From CAIWHR01 sp963734575 (GTDB lineage: Bacteria > Pseudomonadota > Gammaproteobacteria > Burkholderiales > Casimicrobiaceae), in the NCBI GenBank assembly GCA_963734575.1, contig CAVTHT010000019.1, positions 50,815-114,814 of the forward strand: a DNA stretch of 64,000 nucleotides. The letters are read 5' to 3'. The position numbers and the translations under genes were made by a program. Below, in pieces: positions 46,714 to 54,956 of the stretch. The first letter of the stretch is position 1; each line of letters opens with the position of its first letter. The notes under the pieces are model-generated. The model had not been told where the DNA came from. It was given only the letters and a program-made list of their open reading frames with translations, and did not search any database.

Positions 46714-47643
46714 CTAGCGCTTGCCGGCGCGCTTGCGCGTTTCCGCGGGCGCGGCCGATTCTGCAGGTGCCGCCGCGGCCTTCTTCGCGGCCTTGCGCGC
46801 CGGTGCCTTCGCTGCGGCCGGCTCGGGCGCGGCTGCAGCGGCCGGAGCGGCCTTGCCGCGCTTCGCGGCCGTCTTGTCGAGGCTCGCACGCAAGGCGGCG
46901 ACGAGGTCGATCACCTGCGCATTGGCCTGCGGCTCGGCCGGCGAGATCGCGATCTCCTGGCCTTCGACCTTCTGCTGGATCGCGGCCTCGACGCGCTCCC
47001 TCACGTCGTCCCTGTACTTGGTCGGGTCGAACGTGTCCGACGAGATCTGTGCGATGAGCTGCTTCGCGAGATTGAGCTCGGCGTCCTTCACCGGCGCCTC
47101 CTCGATCTCGACCTCGCTGATCGGGCGCACCTCCGGCGCGTACAGCAACTGCTGCATCACGATGCCGCCCTCGACGGCGCGCAATTGCACGATGTACTGC
47201 TTGCCGCGCGCGGCGTAGCGGCCGATCGCCGTCTGTCCGGACTGGCGCATGCTCTCGGCGAGCAGCGCATAGGGCTTTGCGCCCCGCGCGTCGGGTCCGA
47301 GGTAATACGCCTTGTCGTAATAGACGGGATCGACGCTCGACGCCGGCACGAACTCGTCGATCTCGATCGCGTGCGTGCCCGCTTCCTCCATCGCCTTCAG
47401 CTCCTCGGGCGTGAAGATCACGTACTGGTCCTTGGCGAACTCGTAGCCCTTGACCATCTCCGAGCGCTCGACGATCACGCCTTCCTTGGCGCAGGTGTAC
47501 TGCTGCTTGAGGCGCGATCCACAGCCCTTGTGCAGAAGGTTGAACGAGATGGAGCCGCTCGCCTGGGTGGCGGCGTAGAGCCGGACGGGAATGGACACGA
47601 GTCCGAACGTGACCGTGAGCGAAGCGAGCGAGCGCGCTGCCAT
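46714..47643 (-). CDS. ku: Ku protein (non-homologous end joining)
   Basis: A 309-residue bacterial Ku. MAARSLASLTVTFGLVSIPVRLYAAT at the start, SFNLLHKGCGSRLKQQYTCAKEGVIV, the central beta-barrel with EIDEFVPASSVDPVYYDKAYYLGPD, and a C-terminal Lys/Ala tail (AAKAPARKAAKKAAAAP) that binds DNA. It forms the ring that holds broken ends and recruits LigD. No ligD is in the window. ATG 47643 gives the conserved start. Confidence 0.95.
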   Translation of the reverse strand: MAARSLASLTVTFGLVSIPVRLYAATQASGSISFNLLHKGCGSRLKQQYTCAKEGVIVERSEMVKGYEFAKDQYVIFTPEELKAMEEAGTHAIEIDEFVPASSVDPVYYDKAYYLGPDARGAKPYALLAESMRQSGQTAIGRYAARGKQYIVQLRAVEGGIVMQQLLYAPEVRPISEVEIEEAPVKDAELNLAKQLIAQISSDTFDPTKYRDDVRERVEAAIQQKVEGQEIAISPAEPQANAQVIDLVAALRASLDKTAAKRGKAAPAAAAAPEPAAAKAPARKAAKKAAAAPAESAAPAETRKRAGKR

Positions 47644-47794
47644 GGCGAATCTCCGGTGGCCTGACGAGGGCAGGACCGGCCATGCTGCCAAAAGGTTCAC
47701 GCGAGGGCAAGCAGGTCGGGCACGGGCTGGCTGCGGCCGCCGGCTCTCGTTCGGGGCCGACTGAAGCGACCTTCAGGACTGACGGTGCCCCTGG

Positions 47795-49219
47795 CTAGCC
47801 ACCGGCGCGTGCGCGCGATCCGCCCATCGGCAACGTCAGGATGGCCTCGAGACCGCCGCTTTCGTGATTGCGCAGTCGCACCTCGCCACCGTGCGCCCGC
47901 GCGATGTTGCGGGCGATGCTGAGGCCGAGTCCCGTACCGCCCGTGTCGCGGTTGCGGGAGCCTTCGAGGCGCACGAAGGGGTCGAAAACCCTTTCCAAAT
48001 CCGCGTCGGGAATGCCGGGGCCATGGTCGCGGACCCGGATCGTCAGCAGCTCCGGCTCTTCTTGCACCGTCAACTCTGCTCGGGCGCCATACAGGATGGC
48101 GTTGTCGATCAGGTTGGCCAGACACCGCTTGAGGAGCGGCGGCACGCCTACGTACGGCTTCGTCACCGTGCCGGTGATCGTTACCGTGCGGCCCATGTCC
48201 TCGCAGTCGGCCTGCAGGCTCTCGAGCAACCCCATCACGTCGATGGCCTGGGGCGGAGCGCTGGCGCTCAGCCCGCGCATGAATTCGAGTGTCTCCGTCA
48301 CCATGCGCTCCATCTCCAACAGATCCTTCTCGAACTTGGCACGCAGCGCCTCGTCATCGAGCAGGTCCGTGCGCAGTCGCATGCGCGTGATCGGGGTCTT
48401 GAGGTCGTGCGACATGGCGGTGAGGATGCGCGTGCGCTCCTCGATCAGTCGGGCAAGACGCGACTGCATGGTGTTGAAGGCGTGCGCGGCACGGCTCACT
48501 TCCGCAGGGCCGTCTTCGGGCAGCGGTGGCCGATGGATGTCGCGGCCGAGCTCGTCCGCGGCGGACGCGAGCACGTGCAGTGGACGGGTGACGAAGCGGA
48601 CCGCCACGAACGAGAGCAGCAAGACGGCGCCGAGCAGGACGGCGAGCGTCGTCAACAACTTCCACGGCAGGCTTGCAGACTGCTGCGGCAGCCGCGTATC
48701 GAACGTCGCCCACGTCCCGTCGCTCAGCTGGACCTGGGCCACCACCGCCATGCCAGCCGGTGGCCCGCGATGCATCCCGGGACCGGACGGCGGACCATTC
48801 ATCATGGGACCCGCGCCGACCATCCGACCGCGGCCCGACCACGGTGGCGCGCCCCCGATGACCACCCGCATCGGCCGCGCTTCTCCCAGCGAGGCGCGCA
48901 GCACCGCCGCGAAGATCGTCGCGTGCGGTTCGCCGCCGGTGTCGTCCTCGCCAGGCAGCGGCGCGCGATCCAGCGACACGACCAGTGGCGGCACCTGCAA
49001 TATGGCGACGATGCGCGCCCGCTCGGCCGGGGCGAGCGAGTCGAGCAGCTTCACGACGTCGGCGATGCGTTGTGCGGGCTGCATCCCGCTCGCGCGGAGC
49101 AGCGCGGAATCGCGTTCGGCGAGATTGATCGCGGCGCTCAGGAGCTGGGCGATGACGAGGCCGCCCGCGAGGACCAGCATGAGGCGGCCGAAGAGCGAGC
49201 GCGGCAGGAAACGCTTCAT
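47795..49219 (-). CDS. Sensor histidine kinase with Met-rich periplasmic loop
   Basis: A 474-residue EnvZ/CpxA-like kinase. TM1 about 11-31, periplasmic domain to about 185, TM2 about 187-209, HAMP 209-262, HisKA MSHDLKTPITRMR (His271), ATPase N-box LIDNAILYGA, and GGTGLGLSIARNI. The sensor part carries a Met/Gly/Pro/His-rich stretch at 130-157 (MVGAGPMMNGPPSG, then PGMHRGPPAGM), like Cu(I)-binding Met motifs. Its ATG overlaps the regulator stop (ATGA). Confidence 0.92.
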   Translation of the reverse strand: MKRFLPRSLFGRLMLVLAGGLVIAQLLSAAINLAERDSALLRASGMQPAQRIADVVKLLDSLAPAERARIVAILQVPPLVVSLDRAPLPGEDDTGGEPHATIFAAVLRASLGEARPMRVVIGGAPPWSGRGRMVGAGPMMNGPPSGPGMHRGPPAGMAVVAQVQLSDGTWATFDTRLPQQSASLPWKLLTTLAVLLGAVLLLSFVAVRFVTRPLHVLASAADELGRDIHRPPLPEDGPAEVSRAAHAFNTMQSRLARLIEERTRILTAMSHDLKTPITRMRLRTDLLDDEALRAKFEKDLLEMERMVTETLEFMRGLSASAPPQAIDVMGLLESLQADCEDMGRTVTITGTVTKPYVGVPPLLKRCLANLIDNAILYGARAELTVQEEPELLTIRVRDHGPGIPDADLERVFDPFVRLEGSRNRDTGGTGLGLSIARNIARAHGGEVRLRNHESGGLEAILTLPMGGSRARAGG

Positions 49220-49941
49220 TGCTCGGCGGTCACTTCGGCGGCGAGCACGTAGCCTTCCCCTCGTACCGTCTTGATGAGCTGCGGCTCTCGCGGGTCGTCG
49301 CGCAGGCGGTGGCGCAGCCGGCTGACCTGCACGTCGATGCTTCGGTCGAGCGGATCCGCTTCCTTGCCTTGCGTGAGGTCGACGAGCTGATCGCGGTTGA
49401 GCACGCGATTGGGATGGCTAAGGAATACGCGCAGCAGGCGGAACTCGGCGCCCGAGAGCGGCGTGACCACGCCGGTCGCCGACAGCAGATGCCGGTGGAC
49501 CGTATCGAGCACCCAGGGTCCGAAGCGGAGGTTGCGCGCCGTGTCCGGGCGCAGGTTCGCCGGCAGGCTGCGCGCACGCCGCAGCACCACCTTGATGCGC
49601 GCCAGGAGCTCACGCGCGCTGAACGGCTTCGCCAGGTAATCGTCCGCGCCCATCTCGAGGCCCACGATGCGGTCGGTCTCCTCGCCCCGTGCCGTGAGCA
49701 TGACGACGGGCGTGTCGATGGACCTGGCGCGGAGGTTGCGGCACAGCGTGAGGCCATCGTCACCGGGCAGCATGAGGTCGAGGACGATGAGATCGACGCG
49801 CCCCGCCGACAGCGCCTGCCACATCGCGCGTCCGTCCGCCACCGCACTGGTGCGCAAACCGTTGCGCGTCAGATAGTCGCAGAGAAGCCGGCGTATCTCG
49901 GCGTCGTCGTCGACGATGAGGATGTGATCGACCGGGTCCAT
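49216..49941 (-). CDS. OmpR-family response regulator
   Basis: A 241-residue regulator. The receiver domain has DHILIVDDDAEI, phospho-acceptor Asp55 in VLDLMLPG, and VMLTARGEE with the Lys in DYLAKPFSARELLARI. The winged-helix domain ends SRLRHRLRDDPREPQLIKTVRGEGYVL. ATG 49941 starts the receiver core. Co-transcribed with the kinase and divergent from the LTXXQ protein gene, its likely target. Confidence 0.93.
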   Translation of the reverse strand: MDPVDHILIVDDDAEIRRLLCDYLTRNGLRTSAVADGRAMWQALSAGRVDLIVLDLMLPGDDGLTLCRNLRARSIDTPVVMLTARGEETDRIVGLEMGADDYLAKPFSARELLARIKVVLRRARSLPANLRPDTARNLRFGPWVLDTVHRHLLSATGVVTPLSGAEFRLLRVFLSHPNRVLNRDQLVDLTQGKEADPLDRSIDVQVSRLRHRLRDDPREPQLIKTVRGEGYVLAAEVTAEQ

Positions 49942-50153
49942 GACGCCATTGTGATGCCCGCGCCACACCGCGCGGCAGGAAAAACGTAACGCAACGTGTC
50001 AGTCGGCCGGATCGTCATGCTGTGCTACCAAAAGCACCATTGCGCGACATGATGCGGTTACAGCCGCGTGCTCAAATCGTAATCACTGGCAACGCATCCT
50101 CCCCGCAAGGAGCCGGCGGTCCAGCCTCGTCTCACCACCAACAGGAGAACAGC

Positions 50154-50666
50154 ATGAAACGCATTCCCTCCGTCGTGACCGGCATCGCTGCCGGCATCGC
50201 TCTGGCGCTGGCGACCGCAATTTCCGCGCAGCCGTATGGCGGCATGGGTCCAGGAATGGGCATGGGGCCCGGCATGGGCATGGGGCCCGGCATGGGTCAT
50301 GGCTATGGTCGCGGCCCGGCTGCCGGCGGCGACGTCGCTGCCTACACCGACGCGCGACTGGCCGACATCAAGGCACGACTCAATATCAACACCGGCCAGG
50401 AAAGCGCGTGGCAGGCCTTCGCCACGCAGTTCAAGCAGCAGGCGCAACAACGGCAGGCGATGCGTGCCCAGATGTGGAACGACGACGGGACGGCGCCCGA
50501 GCGCATGGCGCAGCATGCGCAGGCCATGGCGCAGCAGGCCGCCGGCATGACCGCGATGAGCGACGCGCTCAACGGGCTCTACGGCGCGCTGACGCCGGAG
50601 CAGAAGGTGGTAGCCGACCAGCTGTTCGCTCACCGCGGCGGTGGGCGGTACGGTCCGCGCGGCTGA
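50154..50666 (+). CDS. Spy/CpxP-like LTXXQ periplasmic protein with Met-Gly-Pro repeats
   Basis: A 170-residue exported protein (signal peptide to about residue 25, ATAISAQ). A Met/Gly/Pro repeat follows at 29-52 (GGMGPGMGMGPG repeated), encoded by near-identical 18-base tandem units at about 50235-50295. The rest is a long helical domain with ARLADIKARLNINTGQESAWQAFATQ and the LTPEQ motif (146-150). Spy-like proteins are envelope chaperones or metal binders. AGGAG precedes the ATG. It is divergent from the two-component genes. Confidence 0.8.
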   Translation: MKRIPSVVTGIAAGIALALATAISAQPYGGMGPGMGMGPGMGMGPGMGHGYGRGPAAGGDVAAYTDARLADIKARLNINTGQESAWQAFATQFKQQAQQRQAMRAQMWNDDGTAPERMAQHAQAMAQQAAGMTAMSDALNGLYGALTPEQKVVADQLFAHRGGGRYGPRG

Positions 50667-50725
50667 TCGTCGCTCTCTCCGAAGTCGGGCACACGGCGCC
50701 GAGCGCGCAGTGTGCCCGGCGTCGT

Positions 50726-50741
50726 CTTGTGACGACGGTCA
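50726..50741. promoter_or_regulatory. CRP/FNR-family-like palindrome TGTGA-N6-TCACA
   Basis: TGTGACGACGGTCACA, centred about 80 bases before the AhpD-like ATG. It shares TTGTGACG...GTCACAGACG context with the site at 53111. Confidence 0.55.
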
Positions 50742-50814
50742 CAGACGGGTGCCGCGCCTTCGGGCAAGCTGATCCCAGCATGCTCGGTGCGATCACCATT
50801 CCAGGACCTATGCC

Positions 50815-51201
50815 ATGACCAAGGACTTTCGCGCTACGACGCGTTCGATCAGCGGTGCGCTGCGCAAGCTGCGCGAGGACATTCCCGATGTCACCAAGGG
50901 ATTCAGCGCGATGGCGCATGCCGCCACGCGCTCCGGCGCGCTCGATCACAAGACCAAGGAGCTGATCGCGCTTGCCCTCGGCGTTGCGGCACGCTGCGAC
51001 GGCTGCATCGGCTTCCACGTCGAAGCGCTCGTCAAGGCGCACGCCACCCGCCAGGAAGTTGCGGAGGCGCTCGGCATGGCGGTGTACATGGGTGGCGGTC
51101 CGTCGCTCATGCACGCCGCCGAAGCCCTGCAGGCGTGGGACCAGTTCTCGGCGGGGGCGGAAGCTTCGACCGCCCCTCGCGAGGCGGAACCGGTCGCGTG
51201 A
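50815..51201 (+). CDS. AhpD/carboxymuconolactone decarboxylase-family protein
   Basis: A 128-residue helical protein with the redox motif CDGCIGFH (C61, C64, H68) of AhpD-like disulfide reductases. DHKTKELIALALGVAARC and ATRQEVAEALGMAVYMGGGPSLMHAAEAL follow the family pattern. Probably a peroxide- or thiol-related oxidoreductase. The stop overlaps a GTG that could start the next gene. Confidence 0.88.
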   Translation: MTKDFRATTRSISGALRKLREDIPDVTKGFSAMAHAATRSGALDHKTKELIALALGVAARCDGCIGFHVEALVKAHATRQEVAEALGMAVYMGGGPSLMHAAEALQAWDQFSAGAEASTAPREAEPVA

Positions 51202-51248
51202 GGTTCGAGCGGTCCGCGTCGCGGATTGCCGTCGCGCACGTACGCGCC

Positions 51249-51443
51249 ATGCGCTGCAACGTCGACGGATTCGAGCGCGGCGTGCGCATCGCCGCCGGGG
51301 CGCTCCTGGTTGCCTGGGCGCTCGCTGGCGAAAGCGACATGCGGTTCTGGGGCCTCGGCGGACTGTTCCCTCTGATCACCGGGCTTCTTCGCTGGTGCCC
51401 GGCGTACCTGCCCTTCGGTATCGGCACCTGTCGCGACGTGTAG
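51249..51443 (+). CDS. DUF2892 (YgaP-type) small membrane protein
   Basis: A 64-residue protein, MRCNVDGFERGVRIAAGALLVAWALAG, then FWGLGGLFPLITGLLRWCPAYLPFGIGTC. Two hydrophobic helices and the conserved Cys are visible. GTG 51198, overlapping the AhpD gene stop, is an alternative coupled start that adds 17 residues. The second DUF2892 copy of the window, again near sulfur-related genes. Confidence 0.8.
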   Translation: MRCNVDGFERGVRIAAGALLVAWALAGESDMRFWGLGGLFPLITGLLRWCPAYLPFGIGTCRDV

Positions 51444-51533
51444 CGCACTGGCGCGTGGCCGTCGCGCGCCCATGATGCGTCGCGGGCGGGAGCGCCGGAT
51501 GCAGGCCCACCCGCCCGGTCGCCGCATCGGACG

Positions 51534-52946
51534 TCACTTGCGTTTGAACGGATTGTCGCTGTAACCCAGCCCCTTCCAGTCGAGCCGGCCGTTGGGGCCG
51601 TGGCAATCGTTGCACGCGAGCGCCTTGCCTTTCGGCACGACCATGTGGTTCACCTTCCAGTACATGTCCGTCTCCACCCAGCCCACCGGGCCGGTGTAGG
51701 GCAGCCCTGCCGTCTGCATGCCGTCGCGCACGGCGACGTTCCAGTCGAAGACGTCCCAGAACCCGCCCTTGCCGAAGAGGTGTGGCACGGCGATCACGCT
51801 CGTACCCGCGTCGATGGCCTGCTTGCCCTTCATCAGCTTGAACGGCGTGATCCTCGCGTCGGGATCGCCGCGCTTGCCGTTGGGACTGTTGAGATGGACG
51901 ATCCCGGTGGGGTCGATCTTCTGTCCCATCAGCACGCGGTCGACGCTGCCGTCGAACCACGCGTACGTCGGCACCACGTCCTTGGCCCAGACGAAATCGC
52001 CCTTCTGCTTGTCGTACGTCTTGAGTCCGTACTTGTCGACGGGCGCCTTCTTGTCCTGCCCTGCAGTGGACCAGTCCCAATACACCATGGTCGGGAGCGT
52101 GCGCGCAAACGTCGGCACGTGGCATGTCTGGCACGCCACCTTGGCGGCATGCTTGTCCAGGATCGCGTTGGTGCCGCGGTGCGGCGAACCCGCATGGCAG
52201 TCGGTGCAGTCGAGCGTGCTGCCCGAATCGCTCATCGACACCGCCAGCGCCTTGCCCGGAATGACGTGATTCTTCGTCTTATGGCAGCCGGTGCAGCTCA
52301 TGTTCGCACCGTCGGCCGCCATGTGAACGTCGACCGTGCGTGGCGGCTTGCCCATGGAGCTGTCGAGGTCGCCATGCTTCACGTGGTCGCCTCCACCGCC
52401 GAAGAAATGGCACGCGCCGCAGTTGTCGCGTGACGGCAGGCCGACGCGTTTGGCGATGGCTTCGAGATCCGGTGGCTGCCACATCACTCCGGACTTGGCG
52501 GGAAACTCCTTCGCCTCGTACGTGGGATGGCCTGCACCCGTGGGGAACTTCCTGTACTTGCCGGTCGTGTCGTGACAAACGAGGCAATCGACGTTCTCCG
52601 CCTTCGTGAAATCGAACGTCGCATCCTTCCAGCCATAGCCCGCGTGGCAGCTCGTGCAGCGCGGCTCGTTGGACGGCAGCGCGATGCAGAAATTGTTGAC
52701 GGCGTTGATCTTGCCCAGCTTGACCTCGGCGCTGCCGCCGGCAACCTTCTGCCGCGAGCTCCAGGTCCAGTGCACCGTCTTCATGAAGTCCTGCGCCTGC
52801 GCGGCGTGACATTGCAGGCACTGCCGGGTGACATCCGGACCCGTCTTGAAGGGACCGGTGATGAGCGACGAGTGATCGGTGGCCGCGTGCGCGCTACCGA
52901 TTGCCAGTGCGCTCGCGAAAGCAAATGCAACCGCAATGCGTGTCAT
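51534..52946 (-). CDS. Octaheme c-type cytochrome, tetrathionate reductase (OTR) family
   Basis: A 470-residue exported protein with signal peptide (MTRIAVAFAFASALAIGSAHA) and eight CXXCH motifs: CLQCH 43, CTSCH 97, CLVCH 121, CGACH 176, CTGCH 218, CTDCH 247, CQTCH 272 and CNDCH near 448. The spacing and NNFCIALPSNEPRCTSCH, GVMWQPPDLEAIAKRVGLPSRDNCGACHFFGGGGDHVKHGDL match octaheme tetrathionate reductase, which in Shewanella reduces tetrathionate and also nitrite and hydroxylamine in vitro. K151 (PAKSGVMW) may be the Lys ligand of the active haem. Two palindromes that may bind a CRP/FNR-type regulator lie upstream. Confidence 0.9.
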   Translation of the reverse strand: MTRIAVAFAFASALAIGSAHAATDHSSLITGPFKTGPDVTRQCLQCHAAQAQDFMKTVHWTWSSRQKVAGGSAEVKLGKINAVNNFCIALPSNEPRCTSCHAGYGWKDATFDFTKAENVDCLVCHDTTGKYRKFPTGAGHPTYEAKEFPAKSGVMWQPPDLEAIAKRVGLPSRDNCGACHFFGGGGDHVKHGDLDSSMGKPPRTVDVHMAADGANMSCTGCHKTKNHVIPGKALAVSMSDSGSTLDCTDCHAGSPHRGTNAILDKHAAKVACQTCHVPTFARTLPTMVYWDWSTAGQDKKAPVDKYGLKTYDKQKGDFVWAKDVVPTYAWFDGSVDRVLMGQKIDPTGIVHLNSPNGKRGDPDARITPFKLMKGKQAIDAGTSVIAVPHLFGKGGFWDVFDWNVAVRDGMQTAGLPYTGPVGWVETDMYWKVNHMVVPKGKALACNDCHGPNGRLDWKGLGYSDNPFKRK

Positions 52947-53018
52947 GGCTTCCTCTGGTTCGAAGGTCGAGTGGCGGGTGATTCATGTTTGCTTATGCCA
53001 TTCGAGGAATCGAGGAGG

Positions 53019-53034
53019 CGTGACAAACGTCAAC
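53019..53034. promoter_or_regulatory. Weaker CRP/FNR-like palindrome GTGAC-N4-GTCA
   Basis: CGTGACAAACGTCAAC, 73-88 bases before the octaheme cytochrome start. It matches the two stronger sites in GTGAC and GTCA half-sites. Confidence 0.4.
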
Positions 53035-53110
53035 GCATGCAGAAGCGCGATGACGGCGCAACCAGGAGACGCGCGGCAAGTCGTTCGCGGAGGTGCGTCG
53101 AGCATCCTTG

Positions 53111-53126
53111 TGTGACGCGAGTCACA
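53111..53126. promoter_or_regulatory. CRP/FNR-family-like palindrome TGTGAC-N4-GTCACA
   Basis: Perfect 6-base arms between the divergent octaheme cytochrome and acyl-CoA dehydrogenase genes, about 165 and 104 bases from their starts. Followed by GACG, as at 50726. Confidence 0.55.
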
Positions 53127-53229
53127 GACGTCGCGCGGCGAACCCGGGCCGGATCGCGTCGGGGTCGCCGCGGTATATTGCCGCTTTTGAGCCAAATGAA
53201 CGCGTGCAGCGCTGCGGACCGGAGCCACC

Positions 53230-54937
53230 ATGAACGCCATTACGGAACCTCTCGCGCCATCGACCCTCGACCGGTTCAGCACCCACGCGGTGCTCAACCA
53301 GGCGCACCCGGCGACCGGCTTCAACGCCTTTGCCGATGATGCCGTCCTCTCGGCAGCGATCGCCCGCGAAGCGCCGTGGGCCGCCGATCGCTGCGCCGCG
53401 CTCGGTGCGCTCGCCGGCGACGAGCACGTGCAGGAGCTGGCGCGTCTAGCCAACAGGCACGAGCCCGAGCTCAAGACGCACGATCGCTTCGGCAATCGCA
53501 TCGACTGGGTCGAGTTCCATCCGAGCTGGCACGAGCTCATGGCGCTCGCGTGGCGACACGAAGTGCATTCGCTCGCGTGGCGCAGGGGCTTGCCGAACCC
53601 GCATTACGCCCGCGCGGTGTTGTCGTACCTGTGGAACCAAGTGGAGCAGGGCACCGGTTGTCCGACCGGCATGGCGTATGCGTCGTACGCCGGCTTCGCC
53701 AGCGAGCCCTCGCTCCGGATCTGGGCCGACAAGGTGCTCGGCACCGAGTACGAGTTCAGCCGGCGTGAAGTCGCGCTGAAGCCGAGTGTCGTGATCGGCT
53801 ATGCGATGACGGAAAAGCAGGGCGGCTCGGACTTGCGGCAGACGCAGACGACCGCCGTGTTCTCGGGAACTGCCGATTACCACGGTGCGCGTGCCGACTG
53901 GTACGAGCTCACCGGACACAAGTGGTTCTGCTCCGTGCCGCAGTCCGATGGCTTTTTCACGCTGGCCAAGGTGAACGGCGGCGTGACGTGCTTCTTCCTG
54001 CCGCGAACGCTTCCGGACGGCACGTTCAACCGGTTCTTCGTGCAGCGCCTCAAGGACAAGTGCGGCAACCGCTCGAATGCATCCAGCGAGGTCGAGTACT
54101 CGGGCACGCTTGCGATCCGCGTCGGCGAGGAGGGCCGCGGCATCCGCGAGATCCTGACGCACTCGCACCTCACCCGTCTCGATTTCGCAGTCGGGTCCGC
54201 GGGCTTGATGCGGCAGGCGCTGACGCTGGCGCTCAACCACACGTCGTCGCGCAGCGGCTTCGGCGTGCCGATCGCCGACCAGCCCATGATGACCAATGTC
54301 CTCGCCGACATGGCCATCGAGGTCGAGTCAGCCACGCTCTTCGCCCTGCGTGTGGCCAAGGCGACCGATCACCTCGACGACGACGAGCACGAGCGCTACC
54401 TTGCCCGCGTCGCCACGCCGATGGCCAAGTACTTCAACTGTTCCCGGGTTCCGGCGGTGGTATGCGAGGCCCTGCAGTGTCATGGGGGCAATGGCTTCAT
54501 CGAGGAGAACCCCATCGCGCGGCTCTATCGCGAAGCGCCGCTCAACAGCGTGTGGGAAGGCACGGCCAACATGATGTGCATGGATGTGCGCCGCGCCATG
54601 CTCAAGGATCCGCGCACGCGCGAAGCGTTCTTCGACGAGCTCGCAAGCGTCAAGGGAGCAGACGCACGCCTGGATCGCTACGCGGCCTCGCTCGCGGAAC
54701 TCGTGGATGCGGCAAGCACCGATGAATTCCTGGCGCGCACCATGACGGAAGCCATGGCGCGTGCGTTGCAAGGCTGTGGAGCTCGTGCGCCACGCATCCG
54801 CCGAGGTCGTCGACGCATTCTTCGCGAGCCGCCTGGATGTTTACCGTGCGGGCTCGACGTTCGGCACGCTGGGCAGTGGCGTGTCGAAGGACGCGGCGCG
54901 CGCGATCGTCGCGCGCGCCACGGTTTGCAGGAACTAG
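53230..54937 (+). CDS. AidB-type acyl-CoA dehydrogenase, one frameshift near the end
   Basis: About 568 residues reconstructed. GYAMTEKQGGSDLRQTQTTA (flavin segment), DWYELTGHKWFCSVPQSDGFFTLAK, FVQRLKDKCGNRSNASSEVEY, QCHGGNGFIEENPIARLYREAPLNSVWEGTANMMCMDVRRAM with the Glu region, all as in AidB/isovaleryl-CoA dehydrogenase-like proteins. The frame changes near 54770; the true end reads VSKDAARAIVARATVCRN before TAG 54935. AidB proteins bind DNA and are induced in alkylation stress; here the catabolic cluster around it suggests acyl-CoA oxidation. Divergent from the octaheme gene. Confidence 0.85.
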
Positions 54938-54956
54938 TCTGGTATGGCGTGGATGC

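Noticed and set aside
47761..47776. Inverted repeat CTGAAG-CGAC-CTTCAG after ku
   Set aside because: Arms are only 6 bases with no T-tract or head sequence; could be chance or a fully decayed REP.
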